Source: an uncultured Roseburia sp.
GTDB lineage: Bacteria; Bacillota; Clostridia; Lachnospirales; Lachnospiraceae
Assembly: GCA_947564765.1 (NCBI GenBank)
Contig: CANODN010000143.1
Location: 1 to 5,821, forward strand
DNA: 5,821 bases
Direction of reading: 5' to 3'
Shown here: positions 5,381 to 5,821 of the stretch, one piece after another
How positions within the stretch are numbered: position 1 is the first letter of the stretch
Layout of the letters: every line of letters begins with the position of its first letter
The notes under the pieces: generated by a model
What the model was told of the DNA's origin: nothing
Databases searched by the model: none
What the model saw: only the letters and a program-made list of their open reading frames with translations
Program-made: the position numbers and the translations under genes

Positions 5381-5821
5381 TTAATCTACAATTCCCCGTA
5401 TACAGGCAATTCCTTCTTTCATCTCCTCTTCTGTAAGCGCACCATACCCCAAAAGCAGTGTATCATAAGCTCCCTCTGCAGGCCTTGTTCCAGAAACCAT
5501 ATATTCCTCCAAAGCATATACCCGGACACCTTTTTTCTTCGCCTGCTCCACTACCCATAATGCTCTTTTTTCCGTATTTAATTCTACCAAAAGATGCATT
5601 CCCGCATAGTCGCCGTAAATTTTATGTACCCAGCTTTCTTTTTTTAGAAGAGAAAGAAACAGGTCATGCTTCCCTTTATAAATTCTGCGCATTTTATTCA
5701 AATAACGTTCAAAATATCCCTGATTTAAAAAGGACGCCAGCATTTTCTGCTGCTCTCTTGGAACGGTAGATGCATTGGAGAGAAATCATGGGCATATCAA
5801 TACCGTTTTGGAATCAGTCCG
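5381..5821 (-). pseudogene. MocR/PdxR-type transcriptional regulator, C-terminal part, apparently interrupted; 5' end outside the window
   Basis: The family joins an N-terminal GntR-type winged helix to a PLP-binding, class I aminotransferase-like domain; members often control vitamin B6, GABA or amino-acid genes. Only the C-terminal end lies here. The open frame from 5785 down to the TAA at 5381 encodes 134 residues with clear family marks: ASTVPREQQ, then GYFERYLNKMRRIYKGKHD, YAGMHLLVEL, KKKGVRVYALEEYM and LLLGYGALTEEEMKEGI. The expected protein should continue upstream without a break, but this frame meets TGA at 5788-5786. A second frame just upstream (GLIPKRY, then TGA, then YAHDF) would join if one T were added to the TTT at 5783-5785, although it too carries a stop. 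An ATG at 5743 could begin a 120-residue fragment, but it would lack the DNA-binding domain and the PLP lysine and has no clear ribosome binding site. I infer a decayed or frameshifted gene; a sequencing error is the main alternative. The family call is strong and the broken state moderate. Confidence 0.65.

Noticed and set aside
5458..5769. Plus-strand open frame of 103 codons opposite the MocR fragment
   Set aside because: It is antisense to strong MocR-family motifs and has no family resemblance of its own.
5786..5821. PLP-lysine motif of the MocR domain in the short stretch SKTVLICP upstream of the TGA
   Set aside because: It resembles the GTFSK-type motif only at S and K, the following spacing does not fit, and the expected residues between it and ASTVP are absent. 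It is too weak to claim.

Overview
The window looks like ordinary chromosome from a Gram-positive anaerobe of the class Clostridia, most likely Lachnospiraceae or a close relative. This is an inference from the protein style, the purine-rich AAGGAG-type ribosome binding sites, the A+T-rich intergenic regions and the gene content, because no taxonomic marker such as rRNA is present. Every gene I can support lies on the minus strand, so the window reads right to left. No mobile element, CRISPR array, tRNA or rRNA was recognised.

From right to left: (1) 5381-5821 holds the 3' end of a MocR/PdxR-type transcriptional regulator (the aminotransferase-like part), whose reading frame is interrupted by a TGA 36 bases inside the window edge; it may be a pseudogene. 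(2) A 65-base gap carries a near-consensus sigma-A promoter (TTTACA, 17 bases, TATAAT). (3) 3393-5315 encodes a complete ATPase/TOPRIM subunit of a type IIA topoisomerase (640 aa). (4) A 131-base gap holds two almost identical tandem copies of a 52-bp hairpin-containing repeat plus the start of a third. (5) 1021-3261 encodes the matching DNA cleavage/rejoining subunit (746 aa). (6) A 307-base non-coding stretch contains a long stem-loop, probably the terminator of the topoisomerase operon. (7) 1-713 is the first 237 codons of a secreted lipoprotein with an endonuclease/exonuclease/phosphatase (EEP) fold, cut by the window edge.

The two topoisomerase genes encode the B and A subunits of one A2B2 enzyme and are probably cotranscribed from the promoter at 5351-5379. 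I call them parE and parC (topoisomerase IV) because the A subunit is ParC-sized and lacks a GyrA box. The B subunit, however, carries several gyrase-like TOPRIM signatures, so a second gyrase-like enzyme cannot be ruled out from sequence alone.

I do not see a new multi-gene system. The items most worth a second look are the tandem 52-bp repeat between the two topoisomerase genes, with its hairpins, minimal reading frames and likeness to the parC start region, and the interrupted MocR gene.
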